From contig DFDU01000090.1 of assembly GCA_002369325.1 (NCBI GenBank), positions 1 to 19,867 of the forward strand: a stretch of DNA of 19,867 bases, given 5' to 3'. The notes under the pieces were generated by a model. It worked only from the letters and a program-made list of their open reading frames with translations. It was not told where the DNA came from and searched no databases. This stretch comes from Lachnospiraceae bacterium UBA3820. GTDB lineage: Bacteria > Bacillota > Clostridia > Lachnospirales > Lachnospiraceae. A program made the translations under genes and the position numbers. Of the stretch, positions 1-7,872 are shown one piece after another (position 1 is the stretch's first letter; each line of letters begins with the position of its first letter).

Positions 1-402
1 GAGTATAACAGCTTTTGGGCTAACCGCTACAGCTGGATGAATCCTTCGGCAGCAGCCGGAAATGATACAGTCGATAAGCTTTTCTGTCTTGACATAGATG
101 AGGTAAATACATATTTTGCCGACAGGGACGGCTTTATGGAAGGTCAGTTTACTGATTACGGATATAGCGACAGAGCAGTATATGCAACCAGGCATGCTAA
201 AGGAAGCGGATGTTATTTTTCGGTTTCCGAAAAAACTGATGGTGCAACGGGAACCAGTCAGTGGTGGTTACGCTGTCCGAGTGATTTTCAGGCTAATCAG
301 GAATTTACATCTATAATAGATGTATACGGTAATTTTAACGCAAGCCAAAAAGATATGGGTAATACCGTAAGACCTGCGATGTGGATCAGTATACCGCAAT
401 AA
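1..402 (+). CDS. DUF6273-like domain protein, C-terminal fragment (5' end outside window)
   Basis: The reading frame is open from base 1 and ends with TAA at 400-402, so 133 C-terminal residues are visible and the true start lies upstream. The fragment has the look of the DUF6273 domain common in Clostridia: a WWLR motif followed by P, a stretch ending in V-x-G, and a closing VRPAMWI segment. In that family the domain usually forms the C-terminal part of larger, often secreted, proteins of unknown function. No membrane segment or cell-wall anchor follows the domain here. The stop is followed by a 141-base gap carrying the promoter of the next gene, so this gene ends its own unit, although no clear terminator hairpin was seen. 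The family call is from motif memory. The function is unknown. Confidence 0.7.
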   Translation, partial: EYNSFWANRYSWMNPSAAAGNDTVDKLFCLDIDEVNTYFADRDGFMEGQFTDYGYSDRAVYATRHAKGSGCYFSVSEKTDGATGTSQWWLRCPSDFQANQEFTSIIDVYGNFNASQKDMGNTVRPAMWISIPQ

Positions 403-443
403 TGAGGTTATGGTAAGTTATTCCGATATCTGATTCCGAATAG

Positions 444-473
444 TTGACACAGAAATAATTACAGAGATATAAT
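444..473 (+). promoter_or_regulatory. Strong sigma-A promoter (TTGACA - 18 bp - TATAAT)
   Basis: A perfect -35 box TTGACA at 444-449 and a perfect -10 box TATAAT at 468-473 are separated by 18 bases. Transcription would start near 480, giving a leader of about 60 bases before the surface protein gene at 544. It is the only promoter in the window that matches consensus in both hexamers, which suggests high, largely constitutive expression of the surface protein. Confidence 0.85.
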
Positions 474-543
474 ATAGCTCGGTATAGGGTGTGACTTTTT
501 GCATTCTAAAAAATAATATATTTATGAAGAAGGGAGTTTTGTT

Positions 544-1866
544 ATGAAAATGAAAAAAAGAAGGTTTTTAACATTTGCACTTGCTATGGCATTTGTGCTT
601 AGCTTGTTTCCAAGTGTAGGAGTTAAGGCTTATGACGAATCCGATGAGGAGGAAACTGTAGTAACTGCGGTTGCACCTCTTGCTTCTGTATTGGTTACCA
701 TAACCGAGCCGACAATCGGAGCTGCTGCATCTAATTCTATTAAATTTGATTCTACTTTAATTGATGCAATCGCAACAGGTACCACTCCTGAAAAAGCTAT
801 GACTCTTGGTTGGGTTGATGAAAACGGAGATGCCTTTACGGGTTCTTTTGAAGAAGGAAAATCATATACGTTTCGTTTTATGATAAACGCACTTTGGGGA
901 TATAGTGTTTCGGATGAGACCGTTGCTTATATAAATTCCGAAGATAATCCTGCTGAATTTATTGGCATAGAAGAGGAATCTATTGATGAAGAATATTCTT
1001 GTGTATATTGCGTTTATGAACTTGAATATTCATTTGAAACACCTGCAACTTTGATTGAATCTGTTAATTTATCTGTAACTATTCCTGATACGGGAACGGT
1101 TGTTGCTGAGGAAGAAGAAGGATATTCAGCAATAGCCACAGTTGCTTTGGCATCCGGCCAGAATTGTGCTCTGAGTGAAGGAGTAATCAATGGAAGATTT
1201 ATAAAAGGTATGCCATCTGGCAGAGAAGGATTTGATGATGCGTATGAAGGAACTATAGAAGCTGGAAAGTATTACTATGTAGAATTTCTTTTGGTAGCAG
1301 ACGAGGGATACGAGTTTTCTTTAGATACTAAGGTAAATGTAACCGGAGCCGTAAGCTGCGCAATTGAGGAGGATTTTTCTGATGATGATGAGCTTTGGGT
1401 AGTGGCGAAGGTTCTTGCCAAGGCTCCTGAATATACAATTCTTGACGGTGATGGTTCAACAGTTACCGAGGGAAGCGATCTTGTAGTAAGAGCAAGCGGT
1501 GATTTAGGTAAACTTACCGACCTGTTGGTTGACAATAACAGTGTAAAGGATAAGGCAGAATTAACGGCTGGAAGTACTATAGCAACCATAAAGGCAGCAC
1601 TTCTTGATACATTAACAGCAGGCGAGCATACGCTTACATTTGTTTATACAGACGGAGAAGTAAGTACAAAGTTTACCGTTGTTAAGAAAGTAGCACAAGC
1701 AACTGTTACAACTACAGAGGCTCCTAAGGAAGAAGCTAAGAATGCAAAAACAAATGCAGCAAGTCCTAAGACCGGTGATGCGGCACCTTTGATGTTAGCT
1801 TCGATTCTTATGCTTATGTCATTTGCAGGAGTTGTAGTGTTAAGAAAAAGGAAAATAAATAATTAA
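544..1866 (+). CDS. Sortase-anchored surface protein with SPKTG motif
   Basis: This 440-residue protein is built for export and wall attachment. Residues 1-29 are a signal peptide (basic MKMKKRR, hydrophobic core, likely cleavage after VKA). Residues about 48-165 and 172-293 look like two diverged copies of one module, each with an S/T-I-E-x-GK-x-Y-x-F/V turn, an aromatic-rich strand and a W-G-Y or E-G-Y motif. Residues about 296-382 resemble an Ig-like domain frequent in Firmicutes surface proteins (YTILDGDGSTVTEGSDL to VYTDGEVSTKFTVV). A Thr/Lys/Glu linker leads to SPKTG (407-411), a variant of the LPXTG sortase signal, then a hydrophobic helix and the basic tail RKRK. AGGGAG at 531-536 supports the ATG at 544. 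It forms a single-gene unit between a consensus promoter and a terminator. The ligand or role is not recognisable. Confidence 0.85.
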   Translation: MKMKKRRFLTFALAMAFVLSLFPSVGVKAYDESDEEETVVTAVAPLASVLVTITEPTIGAAASNSIKFDSTLIDAIATGTTPEKAMTLGWVDENGDAFTGSFEEGKSYTFRFMINALWGYSVSDETVAYINSEDNPAEFIGIEEESIDEEYSCVYCVYELEYSFETPATLIESVNLSVTIPDTGTVVAEEEEGYSAIATVALASGQNCALSEGVINGRFIKGMPSGREGFDDAYEGTIEAGKYYYVEFLLVADEGYEFSLDTKVNVTGAVSCAIEEDFSDDDELWVVAKVLAKAPEYTILDGDGSTVTEGSDLVVRASGDLGKLTDLLVDNNSVKDKAELTAGSTIATIKAALLDTLTAGEHTLTFVYTDGEVSTKFTVVKKVAQATVTTTEAPKEEAKNAKTNAASPKTGDAAPLMLASILMLMSFAGVVVLRKRKINN

Positions 1867-1892
1867 TAGAAAATAATACTTTACATAAAAAC

Positions 1893-1942
1893 AACAGGTG
1901 TCATATATGGCAAAGATTGTCATTTTGATACCTGTTATTTTT
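1893..1942 (+). terminator. Rho-independent terminator after the surface protein gene
   Basis: The arms 1893-1903 (AACAGGTGTCA) and 1926-1936 (TGATACCTGTT) pair over 11 bases with one G-U wobble. Inside the loop, 1907-1912 (ATGGCA) pairs with 1918-1923 (TGTCAT), extending the stem after a small internal loop. The U-tract is 1938-1942. The hairpin separates the surface protein gene from the pyr genes. Confidence 0.85.
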
Positions 1943-2000
1943 ATTGTGTCGGTCTGTTTGCGGGCAGAAAAATAAACCTTTTAATTTACTTAATTTTATA

Positions 2001-2029
2001 TGGAATTTAGACAGAAAATCTGTTAAAAT
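2001..2029 (+). promoter_or_regulatory. Probable pyr operon promoter with extended -10
   Basis: TGTTAAAAT at 2021-2029 is an extended -10 (TGn plus TAAAAT). The best -35 at 17-base spacing is the weak TGGAAT at 2001-2006. The spacer and -10 overlap an inverted repeat, ACAGA-AAA-TCTGT (2011-2023), which could be an operator. No PyrR-type attenuator sequence was seen between here and pyrF. The promoter is inferred from the boxes and from its position after a terminator. Confidence 0.45.
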
Positions 2030-2089
2030 ATAACTAACTATGTGAAGTAATATAAATAATATCAAAACAGTATAGGAAAGGATGTAAAA

Positions 2090-3013
2090 ATGATTGACAA
2101 GCTTATAAAAAATATTCAGGAAAAAAATGCACCGATAGTTGTAGGACTTGATCCGATGATGAATTATATACCGGAGCATATCCAAAAGGCAGCCTTTGAG
2201 GAGTACGGTGAAACGTTAAAGGGTGCTGCCGAAGCTATTTGGGTTTATAATAAAGGCATTATAGATGCAACATATGATTTGATTCCTGCTGTTAAGCCGC
2301 AGATTGCAATGTATGAGCAATTCGGTATAGAAGGACTTATCGCATTCCATAAGACCTGTGCATATGCAAAGGAAAAGGGACTTGTTGTTATAGGTGATAT
2401 AAAGCGTGGCGATATAGGTTCAACTTCAACCGCATATGCTGTCGGACATCTTGGAAAGGTTAAGGTTGGTTCCAAGGCATTTGCAGGTTTTGATGAGGAT
2501 TTCGTAACAGTTAATCCTTATCTCGGTACAGATGGTGTAAAGCCTTTTGTTGATGTATGTAAGGAAGAAAACAAAGGTATATTTGTTCTTGTAAAAACGT
2601 CAAATCCTTCATCGGGTGAATTTCAGGATAAGCTTGTTGACGGAAGACCTTTATACGAACTGGTTGCGGAGAAGGTTGTTGAATGGGGTAATGAATGCAT
2701 GGGCGATACCTACAGCAATGTCGGTTGTGTGGTAGGAGCCACTTATCCTGAGATGGGTAAGGTTCTTCGTAAGCTTATGCCTAAGACATACATACTTGTT
2801 CCGGGTTACGGTGCACAGGGTGGAAAAGCAGCCGACCTTGTACATTATTTTAATGAGGACGGACTTGGTGCAATCGTTAACTCTTCAAGAGGTATCATAG
2901 CAGCATATAAGCAGGATAAATATGCTTCTTTCGGTGAAGCAAATTATGCGGAAGCAAGCCGTCAGGCAGTTGTCGATATGATTGCGGACATAAACGGAGC
3001 ACTTGGCAAGTAA
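2090..3013 (+). CDS. pyrF: Orotidine 5'-phosphate decarboxylase, long (type 2) form
   Basis: PyrF decarboxylates OMP to UMP, the last step of de novo UMP synthesis, in the cytoplasm. The 307-residue length fits the long type 2 subfamily rather than the ~240-residue type. Visible motifs are GLDP (19-22), the catalytic D-x-K-x-x-x-D loop in GDIKRGD (D103, K105, D108), the phosphate-binding PGYGAQGG (228-235) and SSRG (265-268). AGGAAAGGATG precedes the ATG. It is first in a cluster with pyrK and pyrD, 50 bases upstream of pyrK. pyrE, often found next to these genes, is not in the window. Identification is firm. Confidence 0.97.
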   Translation: MIDKLIKNIQEKNAPIVVGLDPMMNYIPEHIQKAAFEEYGETLKGAAEAIWVYNKGIIDATYDLIPAVKPQIAMYEQFGIEGLIAFHKTCAYAKEKGLVVIGDIKRGDIGSTSTAYAVGHLGKVKVGSKAFAGFDEDFVTVNPYLGTDGVKPFVDVCKEENKGIFVLVKTSNPSSGEFQDKLVDGRPLYELVAEKVVEWGNECMGDTYSNVGCVVGATYPEMGKVLRKLMPKTYILVPGYGAQGGKAADLVHYFNEDGLGAIVNSSRGIIAAYKQDKYASFGEANYAEASRQAVVDMIADINGALGK

Positions 3014-3063
3014 AGGATTTTGTAAATGACATATAAACATATATTAAAAAGGAGCAGTGATAT

Positions 3064-3828
3064 ATGGATAAGATAAAAATGACTGCCAATGTTATAAGAC
3101 AGGATGAAATAGCGTATGAGGTATATTCACTTTGGTTATCTGCAAAAGAAATAGCAAATATTGCTAAACCGGGACAATTTGTAAATCTGTTTTCGGCAGA
3201 CGGAAGCAGACTTTTACCAAGACCTATAAGCATATGCGAGATAGATAAGGACAATGGCAATTTGAGACTTGTATACAGAGTTGTCGGAGCAGGTACAAAA
3301 GAATTTTCGGTGCTTACATCCGATCATAGCGTTGAGATAATGGGACCTTTGGGAAACGGCTTTACGTCGGAAGGAAAGAAGGCAATTCTTATAGGAGGGG
3401 GTATAGGTATACCTCCGATGCTTGAGCTTGCTAAGGAGCTTGACTGCGAAAAGTCAATAGTTCTCGGATTTCGTGATGAAGAGTTTTTATCCGAGGAATT
3501 TGAACCGTACGGAAAGGTTTATAAATCAAGCGATGCAGGAAATATAGGTGTTAAAGGTACTGTAATGGATGCCATAAAGGAGTATGCTATAACAGGAGAT
3601 ATAATTTACGCCTGCGGTCCGCTTCCTATGCTTCGTGCAATATCGGATTATGCACTTTCTAACGGAATAAGGGCTCAGATTTCCATGGAAGAAAAGATGG
3701 CATGCGGAATAGGTGCATGTCTTGCCTGCGTATGTAAGTCAAAGGATATAGATGAGCATTCAAAGGTAAATAATAAAAGAATATGTAAAGAAGGACCTGT
3801 ATTTTATGCCGGGGAGGTGGAGTTTTAA
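3064..3828 (+). CDS. pyrK: Dihydroorotate dehydrogenase B, electron-transfer subunit
   Basis: PyrK carries electrons from the PyrD flavin to NAD+ in the class 1B dihydroorotate dehydrogenase heterotetramer. The 254-residue protein shows the ferredoxin-reductase layout: the FAD-binding RPIS motif (53-56), the nucleotide-binding GGGIGIPP (111-118), ACGPLPML (183-190), and a C-terminal [2Fe-2S] site CGIGACLAC (C214, C219, C222) with C241 as the likely fourth ligand. AAGGAG sits just upstream of the ATG. Its stop TAA overlaps the pyrD ATG by one base (3828), indicating translational coupling of the two subunits. Identification is firm. Confidence 0.97.
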   Translation: MDKIKMTANVIRQDEIAYEVYSLWLSAKEIANIAKPGQFVNLFSADGSRLLPRPISICEIDKDNGNLRLVYRVVGAGTKEFSVLTSDHSVEIMGPLGNGFTSEGKKAILIGGGIGIPPMLELAKELDCEKSIVLGFRDEEFLSEEFEPYGKVYKSSDAGNIGVKGTVMDAIKEYAITGDIIYACGPLPMLRAISDYALSNGIRAQISMEEKMACGIGACLACVCKSKDIDEHSKVNNKRICKEGPVFYAGEVEF

Positions 3829-4730
3829 TGAATACTAAAGTAAGTATAGCGGGAGTAGAATTTAAAAATCCGATAACCGTTGCATCAGGAACCTTCGGTT
3901 CGGGTATGGAATATAATGATTTTGTTGATTTATCATTGCTCGGTGCGGTAACCACAAAGGGTGTTGCCAATATTCCATGGGCGGGCAATCCTACACCACG
4001 TATTGCCGAGACTTACGGTGGTATGATGAATGCGATAGGACTTCAAAATCCCGGTATTGATACATTTTGTGAGAGAGATATACCGTTTCTTAAAACAAAG
4101 GATACAAAGATAATTGTTAATGTTTGCGGTAAGAGTGAAAGCGATTATGTAGAGGTTGTCGAAAGACTTGCCGATGAACCTGTGGATTTGCTTGAGATAA
4201 ATGTTTCATGCCCAAATGTTAAAGAGGGCGGAATAGCATTTGGTCAGGATCCGAAGGCACTTTATGATATAACAAAGGCTGTGAAGGCAAAAGCAAAACA
4301 GCCGATTATAATGAAGCTTAGCCCGAACGTTACAGACATAACCGTTATGGCTAAGGCTGCAGAGGAGGCAGGTGCGGATGCACTTTCTCTTATAAATACA
4401 TTAACCGGTATGAAGATAGATGTTAAGAAAAGAACTTTTGCGGTTGCAAATAAAACAGCGGGAGTTTCGGGACCGGCAATTAAACCGATAGCAGTACGAA
4501 TGGTTTATCAGGTCGCAAATGCGGTTAAGCTTCCGATAATCGGAATGGGTGGAGTTGCCACAGCCGAGGATGCACTTGAATTTATAATGGCAGGCGCAAC
4601 AGCCGTTGCGGTAGGAACCGCAAATTTCCATAATCCTTATGTAACAACAGAGATTATCAAGGGTATTGAAGATTATATGGCTGAAAATAAGATTAATGAT
4701 ATAAATGAATTAATCGGATGCGTAAAATAA
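3828..4730 (+). CDS. pyrD: Dihydroorotate dehydrogenase B (NAD+), catalytic subunit
   Basis: PyrD oxidises dihydroorotate to orotate on FMN and passes the electrons to PyrK, making this the NAD-linked class 1B enzyme typical of Gram-positive anaerobes. The 300-residue barrel shows SGTFG (20-24), NVSCPN with the catalytic-base Cys at 128 (class 1 enzymes use Cys), MKLSPN (162-167) and the phosphate-binding GMGG (239-242). The ATG at 3828 overlaps the pyrK stop, and GGGGAGGTGG just upstream serves as ribosome site. The gene ends the pyr cluster, with no strong terminator visible in the 47-base gap that follows. Identification is firm. Confidence 0.97.
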   Translation: MNTKVSIAGVEFKNPITVASGTFGSGMEYNDFVDLSLLGAVTTKGVANIPWAGNPTPRIAETYGGMMNAIGLQNPGIDTFCERDIPFLKTKDTKIIVNVCGKSESDYVEVVERLADEPVDLLEINVSCPNVKEGGIAFGQDPKALYDITKAVKAKAKQPIIMKLSPNVTDITVMAKAAEEAGADALSLINTLTGMKIDVKKRTFAVANKTAGVSGPAIKPIAVRMVYQVANAVKLPIIGMGGVATAEDALEFIMAGATAVAVGTANFHNPYVTTEIIKGIEDYMAENKINDINELIGCVK

Positions 4731-4777
4731 GCTTATGTTTTATTGGGAACAAAATATAATACACAGGTAGTTATAAT

Positions 4778-5110
4778 ATGGCTTTGTTTAATAAAAAGAA
4801 AAAATATTATTTTTCGGATGATTCGGTTGCCTCGGATACAATAATAGCTTTTGTACTTGGCAGTATTTCGTTGATAATTGAATTTGCGGGAGTTTTTGCT
4901 TCGATTAAAACAGGTGGAAATGTACCTGAAATCATAGGAGTGCTTTATGTTTGTGCAATACTTCTTTCATTTTGCGGAATAGCCTTTGCATGGATGGGAT
5001 TTAATGCCGAGGAGGGCGGTGTAAAGAGTAAAAGATTTTCACTGTTTTTGAATATATTTACATTTTTGGTTCCGTTGTTTGTTATCGGATTATATCACTT
5101 TGTAGGTTAA
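4778..5110 (+). CDS. Small three-helix membrane protein of unknown function
   Basis: This 110-residue protein starts with a basic stretch (KKKK at 6-9), followed by three hydrophobic segments at about 20-42, 51-75 and 87-109, with a short acidic loop (EEGG) between the second and third. The layout resembles small membrane proteins of Lachnospiraceae listed as DUF6142, but that link is from memory. The ribosome site is weak (AGGTAG about 9 bases upstream). A TATAAT at 4755-4760 could belong to its own promoter but has no good -35. It sits between pyrD and an HD phosphohydrolase gene 14 bases downstream. No function is inferred. Confidence 0.65.
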   Translation: MALFNKKKKYYFSDDSVASDTIIAFVLGSISLIIEFAGVFASIKTGGNVPEIIGVLYVCAILLSFCGIAFAWMGFNAEEGGVKSKRFSLFLNIFTFLVPLFVIGLYHFVG

Positions 5111-5124
5111 AGAGGTTTTCAGAT

Positions 5125-5715
5125 ATGGATGAGAGACTAAAAAAACAATTGGATTTTTTGCTTGAGATTGACAAATCTAAAAATGTAGGAAGGCAAACAT
5201 ATATATCAGACGGTTCGCGTAAGGAAAATGATGCGGAGCACAGCTGGCATCTTGCGATTATGGCAATACTTCTTTCCGAATACGCAAATGAAGATATAGA
5301 TGTTTTGAAGACTGTGGCGATGGTATTGATTCATGATATTGTCGAGATAGATGCCGGTGACACATATGCATATGATGCGGAAGGAAATAAAACCAAAAAA
5401 GATAGAGAAACAAAAGCTGCGGACAGAATATTTGGAATTTTGCCAAAAGATCAGGCTGAAAAAATGAGATGCCTGTGGGAGGAGTTTGAAGAAAGAAAAA
5501 CGCCGGAGGCAAAATTTGCGGCTGCTTTGGACAGGACGCAGCCGGTCATGCTTACCGATAAACAGGGAGGAAAATCCTGGATGGAGCATGAAGTAAAGAA
5601 AAGTCAGATATCAAAAAGAACGGAACCTGTAAGGGAAGGTTCTGAAAATCTTTATGATTTTATAGAAAAAGCTATTGAAAGAAACGTAAATAACGGATAT
5701 TTAAAGAATGAATAA
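5125..5715 (+). CDS. HD-domain phosphohydrolase, YfbR-like (possible 5'-nucleotidase)
   Basis: This 196-residue protein has the metal-binding pattern of the HD_3/YfbR group: AEHSWH (His39 as first ligand), HD (70-71) followed by E74 and GD, and the late Asp in ALDR (D136). YfbR-type enzymes remove phosphate from deoxynucleoside 5'-monophosphates. The same fold also includes other nucleotide phosphohydrolases, so the substrate is uncertain. The position just after pyr genes and upstream of deoB and pyrimidine-nucleoside phosphorylase fits nucleotide turnover, but it may be coincidence. The ribosome site is AAGAGG about 10 bases before the ATG. No signal peptide is present, so it is cytoplasmic. 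Confidence 0.85.
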   Translation: MDERLKKQLDFLLEIDKSKNVGRQTYISDGSRKENDAEHSWHLAIMAILLSEYANEDIDVLKTVAMVLIHDIVEIDAGDTYAYDAEGNKTKKDRETKAADRIFGILPKDQAEKMRCLWEEFEERKTPEAKFAAALDRTQPVMLTDKQGGKSWMEHEVKKSQISKRTEPVREGSENLYDFIEKAIERNVNNGYLKNE

Positions 5716-5774
5716 AAATTGTTAAGGTTAATTTAAAGTAAAATAATAATTCACTATTATGGGAGATTTATGAA

Positions 5775-7823
5775 ATGGATGACACTCTGAGGGAAAGACT
5801 CAATCTAAGTATAGGCAGAATAAGATATATTGATAAGGATGCTTATAGTGCCAGGTTTAAAGCATATTTCAAAGAAGTAGCAGATTTCATCTTATATGCT
5901 TATGATACAATACCAAAAGCCGGACAGACGGAAAGTTTAAGCTTTAATGAACTGTATGAAATAAATCAGGAATTGTATGATGATATTCTACCGGAAAGCT
6001 ACATTACAAGCTTCGCCAATCCGGAATATGCAGTAGAGTTTCTTGGTGAGGAATTTGGAAATATTCTTTCTTTTTTGTATTATGAAATAAGAGGAATTAT
6101 TCCTTACCTTTATGAAGAAAGATATGAGGAGTTTGCATCGGTCATTGAACTCTTTCTTGAGGTATATAATATTTTTCTTGATCCTCAAACTGCCAGCTAC
6201 AAATATGTCAGAGATGCGATTTATTATCATATGTATGACTATGCCGATGTAATGGTGGAAAGAAGAACGCTTGAGACCATTAGTCCGGAGTTTAATTTTG
6301 CCACAGATATCATTATGAACAGTGACCTGACGGATTTAAGATATTTATTTAAATACGGAGAGTATATCAGTGAAAATGAAACTAAAACGGCAGAGTATTT
6401 AAATAAGCTTTCGGACAAGGAAATTGATGAAATGGCAAAAACCTATGTTGACGGCTTCATAAACGGATTTAAGTCAATGGGAATCGATATAACACCTAAG
6501 AAGACTGTCAATATAAGATATTCCATAGGGCAGGAGCGTATGGTAAGAAGTGCCATAAAGATGTTTGAGGCTCATGGCCTTAAGCCGATTATTTTCAGAT
6601 ATGCAACAAGCAGGATAAACAGAAGACTTACCATAAGAACCGGTTATATTTCATCCTTTGCAAATCAGCAATACGAATATGATCATAGAATGGATGAGGC
6701 TGTTTTTTTGGATAAAGCCCTGCTTGAAAGAAAGCTTGAGGTTATCGGAGATACCTATAAAAAACATGAAAAACTTGCCAGAGAATATGCAGGTCCTGCT
6801 GTGATTGAAACCTTTGGAGAGAAACCTTTTAAGCCGGTAATTAAGGCAAAAGTGATAAAGCTTGATGATAAACAACAAAAATATTTGCTTGATTATCAGA
6901 CAAAGGCAGCAAATTTAACCAACAGATTTATCCCGAGAGATAAATACAGCTTTACTATAATTGCTTATCCGGTTCCGGAGATAGGTGAAAATTTTGAAGA
7001 AATATTTTCTGAAATAGTTAAGGTTAATACGCTTGATAATAAACTCTATGAGGAAATTCAGGAGCAAATTATAAATGAACTTAATAATGCTTTATATGTT
7101 CATGTCAAGGGAAAAGGTAAAAATAAAACAGATATTAAGGTTATGATGCATGAGATAAAGGATTTTGACAGAGAGACTATTTTTGAAAACTGTCTTGCAG
7201 ATGTCAATATTCCGCTCGGAGAGGTATTTACATCTCCGAAACTTACGGGAACTGAGGGTGTTCTTAACGTAAGTGAGATTTATCTGAATGAACTAAAATA
7301 TAATAATTTGTGCCTTACATTTAAGGATGGAAAAATTTGTGATTATACATGCGGTAATTTTGGAAAAGAAGAAGAAAACAAAGCATTTATAAAAGAAAAT
7401 CTTATGTTTAATCATGATACTCTTCCTATAGGGGAGTTTGCGATAGGAACCAATACCGTTGCATATGTAATGGCAAGAAGATTTGACATTTTAAGAAGAC
7501 TGCCGATACTGATTGTTGAAAAGATGGGACCTCATTTTGCGGTTGGTGATACCTGTTACAGTTACAGTGAGGATATGAAACTTTATAATCCTGACGGAAA
7601 GGAAATAATTGCAAAGGATAATGAGTGTTCAATTTTAAGAAAATCAAAGAATAAGGAAGAACAGGAAAAGGCATATTTTAATTGTCATACCGACATCACA
7701 ATTCCTTATGAGGAAATCGGAAGTATAACCTCTGTTCACTCCGACGGTAAAGAAGTTTTGATCATAGAAAACGGACGTTTTGTTCTTCCGGGAACGGAAA
7801 AATTAAATGAGCCTTTTGAATAA
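5775..7823 (+). CDS. M29-family aminopeptidase with long N-terminal extension
   Basis: The C-terminal ~430 residues match the layout of M29 (thermophilic metalloprotease, AmpS/PepS) aminopeptidases, which remove N-terminal residues from peptides with two bound metals. The five expected metal ligands can be placed: E483 in GEVFTSP, E554 in IGEFAIG, H587 in GPHFAVGD, and H638 and D640 in CHTDIT. E582, five residues before H587, fits the catalytic Glu, and Y595 may be the conserved Tyr. Other M29-like stretches are AGPAVIETFGE and LTFKDGK. M29 enzymes are usually about 370-410 residues. The 682 here leave about 240 N-terminal residues, Tyr- and Glu-rich and mostly helical in look, without a recognised domain. 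No signal peptide is present. GGGAG at 5761-5765 lies nine bases before the ATG at 5775. Confidence 0.85.
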   Translation: MDDTLRERLNLSIGRIRYIDKDAYSARFKAYFKEVADFILYAYDTIPKAGQTESLSFNELYEINQELYDDILPESYITSFANPEYAVEFLGEEFGNILSFLYYEIRGIIPYLYEERYEEFASVIELFLEVYNIFLDPQTASYKYVRDAIYYHMYDYADVMVERRTLETISPEFNFATDIIMNSDLTDLRYLFKYGEYISENETKTAEYLNKLSDKEIDEMAKTYVDGFINGFKSMGIDITPKKTVNIRYSIGQERMVRSAIKMFEAHGLKPIIFRYATSRINRRLTIRTGYISSFANQQYEYDHRMDEAVFLDKALLERKLEVIGDTYKKHEKLAREYAGPAVIETFGEKPFKPVIKAKVIKLDDKQQKYLLDYQTKAANLTNRFIPRDKYSFTIIAYPVPEIGENFEEIFSEIVKVNTLDNKLYEEIQEQIINELNNALYVHVKGKGKNKTDIKVMMHEIKDFDRETIFENCLADVNIPLGEVFTSPKLTGTEGVLNVSEIYLNELKYNNLCLTFKDGKICDYTCGNFGKEEENKAFIKENLMFNHDTLPIGEFAIGTNTVAYVMARRFDILRRLPILIVEKMGPHFAVGDTCYSYSEDMKLYNPDGKEIIAKDNECSILRKSKNKEEQEKAYFNCHTDITIPYEEIGSITSVHSDGKEVLIIENGRFVLPGTEKLNEPFE

Positions 7824-7857
7824 ACGATAAATAAATAAACTTAATTATTTGGAAAAA

Positions 7858-7865
7858 GAGGAGAG
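7858..7865 (+). promoter_or_regulatory. Ribosome binding site fixing the YARHG gene start
   Basis: GAGGAGAG lies 7 bases before the ATG at 7873. An in-frame TTG at 7849 lies upstream of this site and has no ribosome site of its own, so the ATG is preferred. Confidence 0.7.
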
Positions 7866-7872
7866 ATGGTTT

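Noticed and set aside
4733..4760. Promoter before the small membrane protein (TATAAT at 4755-4760)
   Set aside because: No -35 near consensus at 16-18 base spacing; AT-rich DNA often gives a TATAAT by chance.
5719..5747. Promoter before the M29 aminopeptidase (TTGTTA - 17 bp - AATAAT)
   Set aside because: The -10 is poor and the region is almost all A/T, so the support is too weak to list.
7849..7872. Upstream TTG start for the YARHG protein
   Set aside because: The GAGGAGAG ribosome site lies downstream of the TTG and at correct distance from the ATG at 7873.
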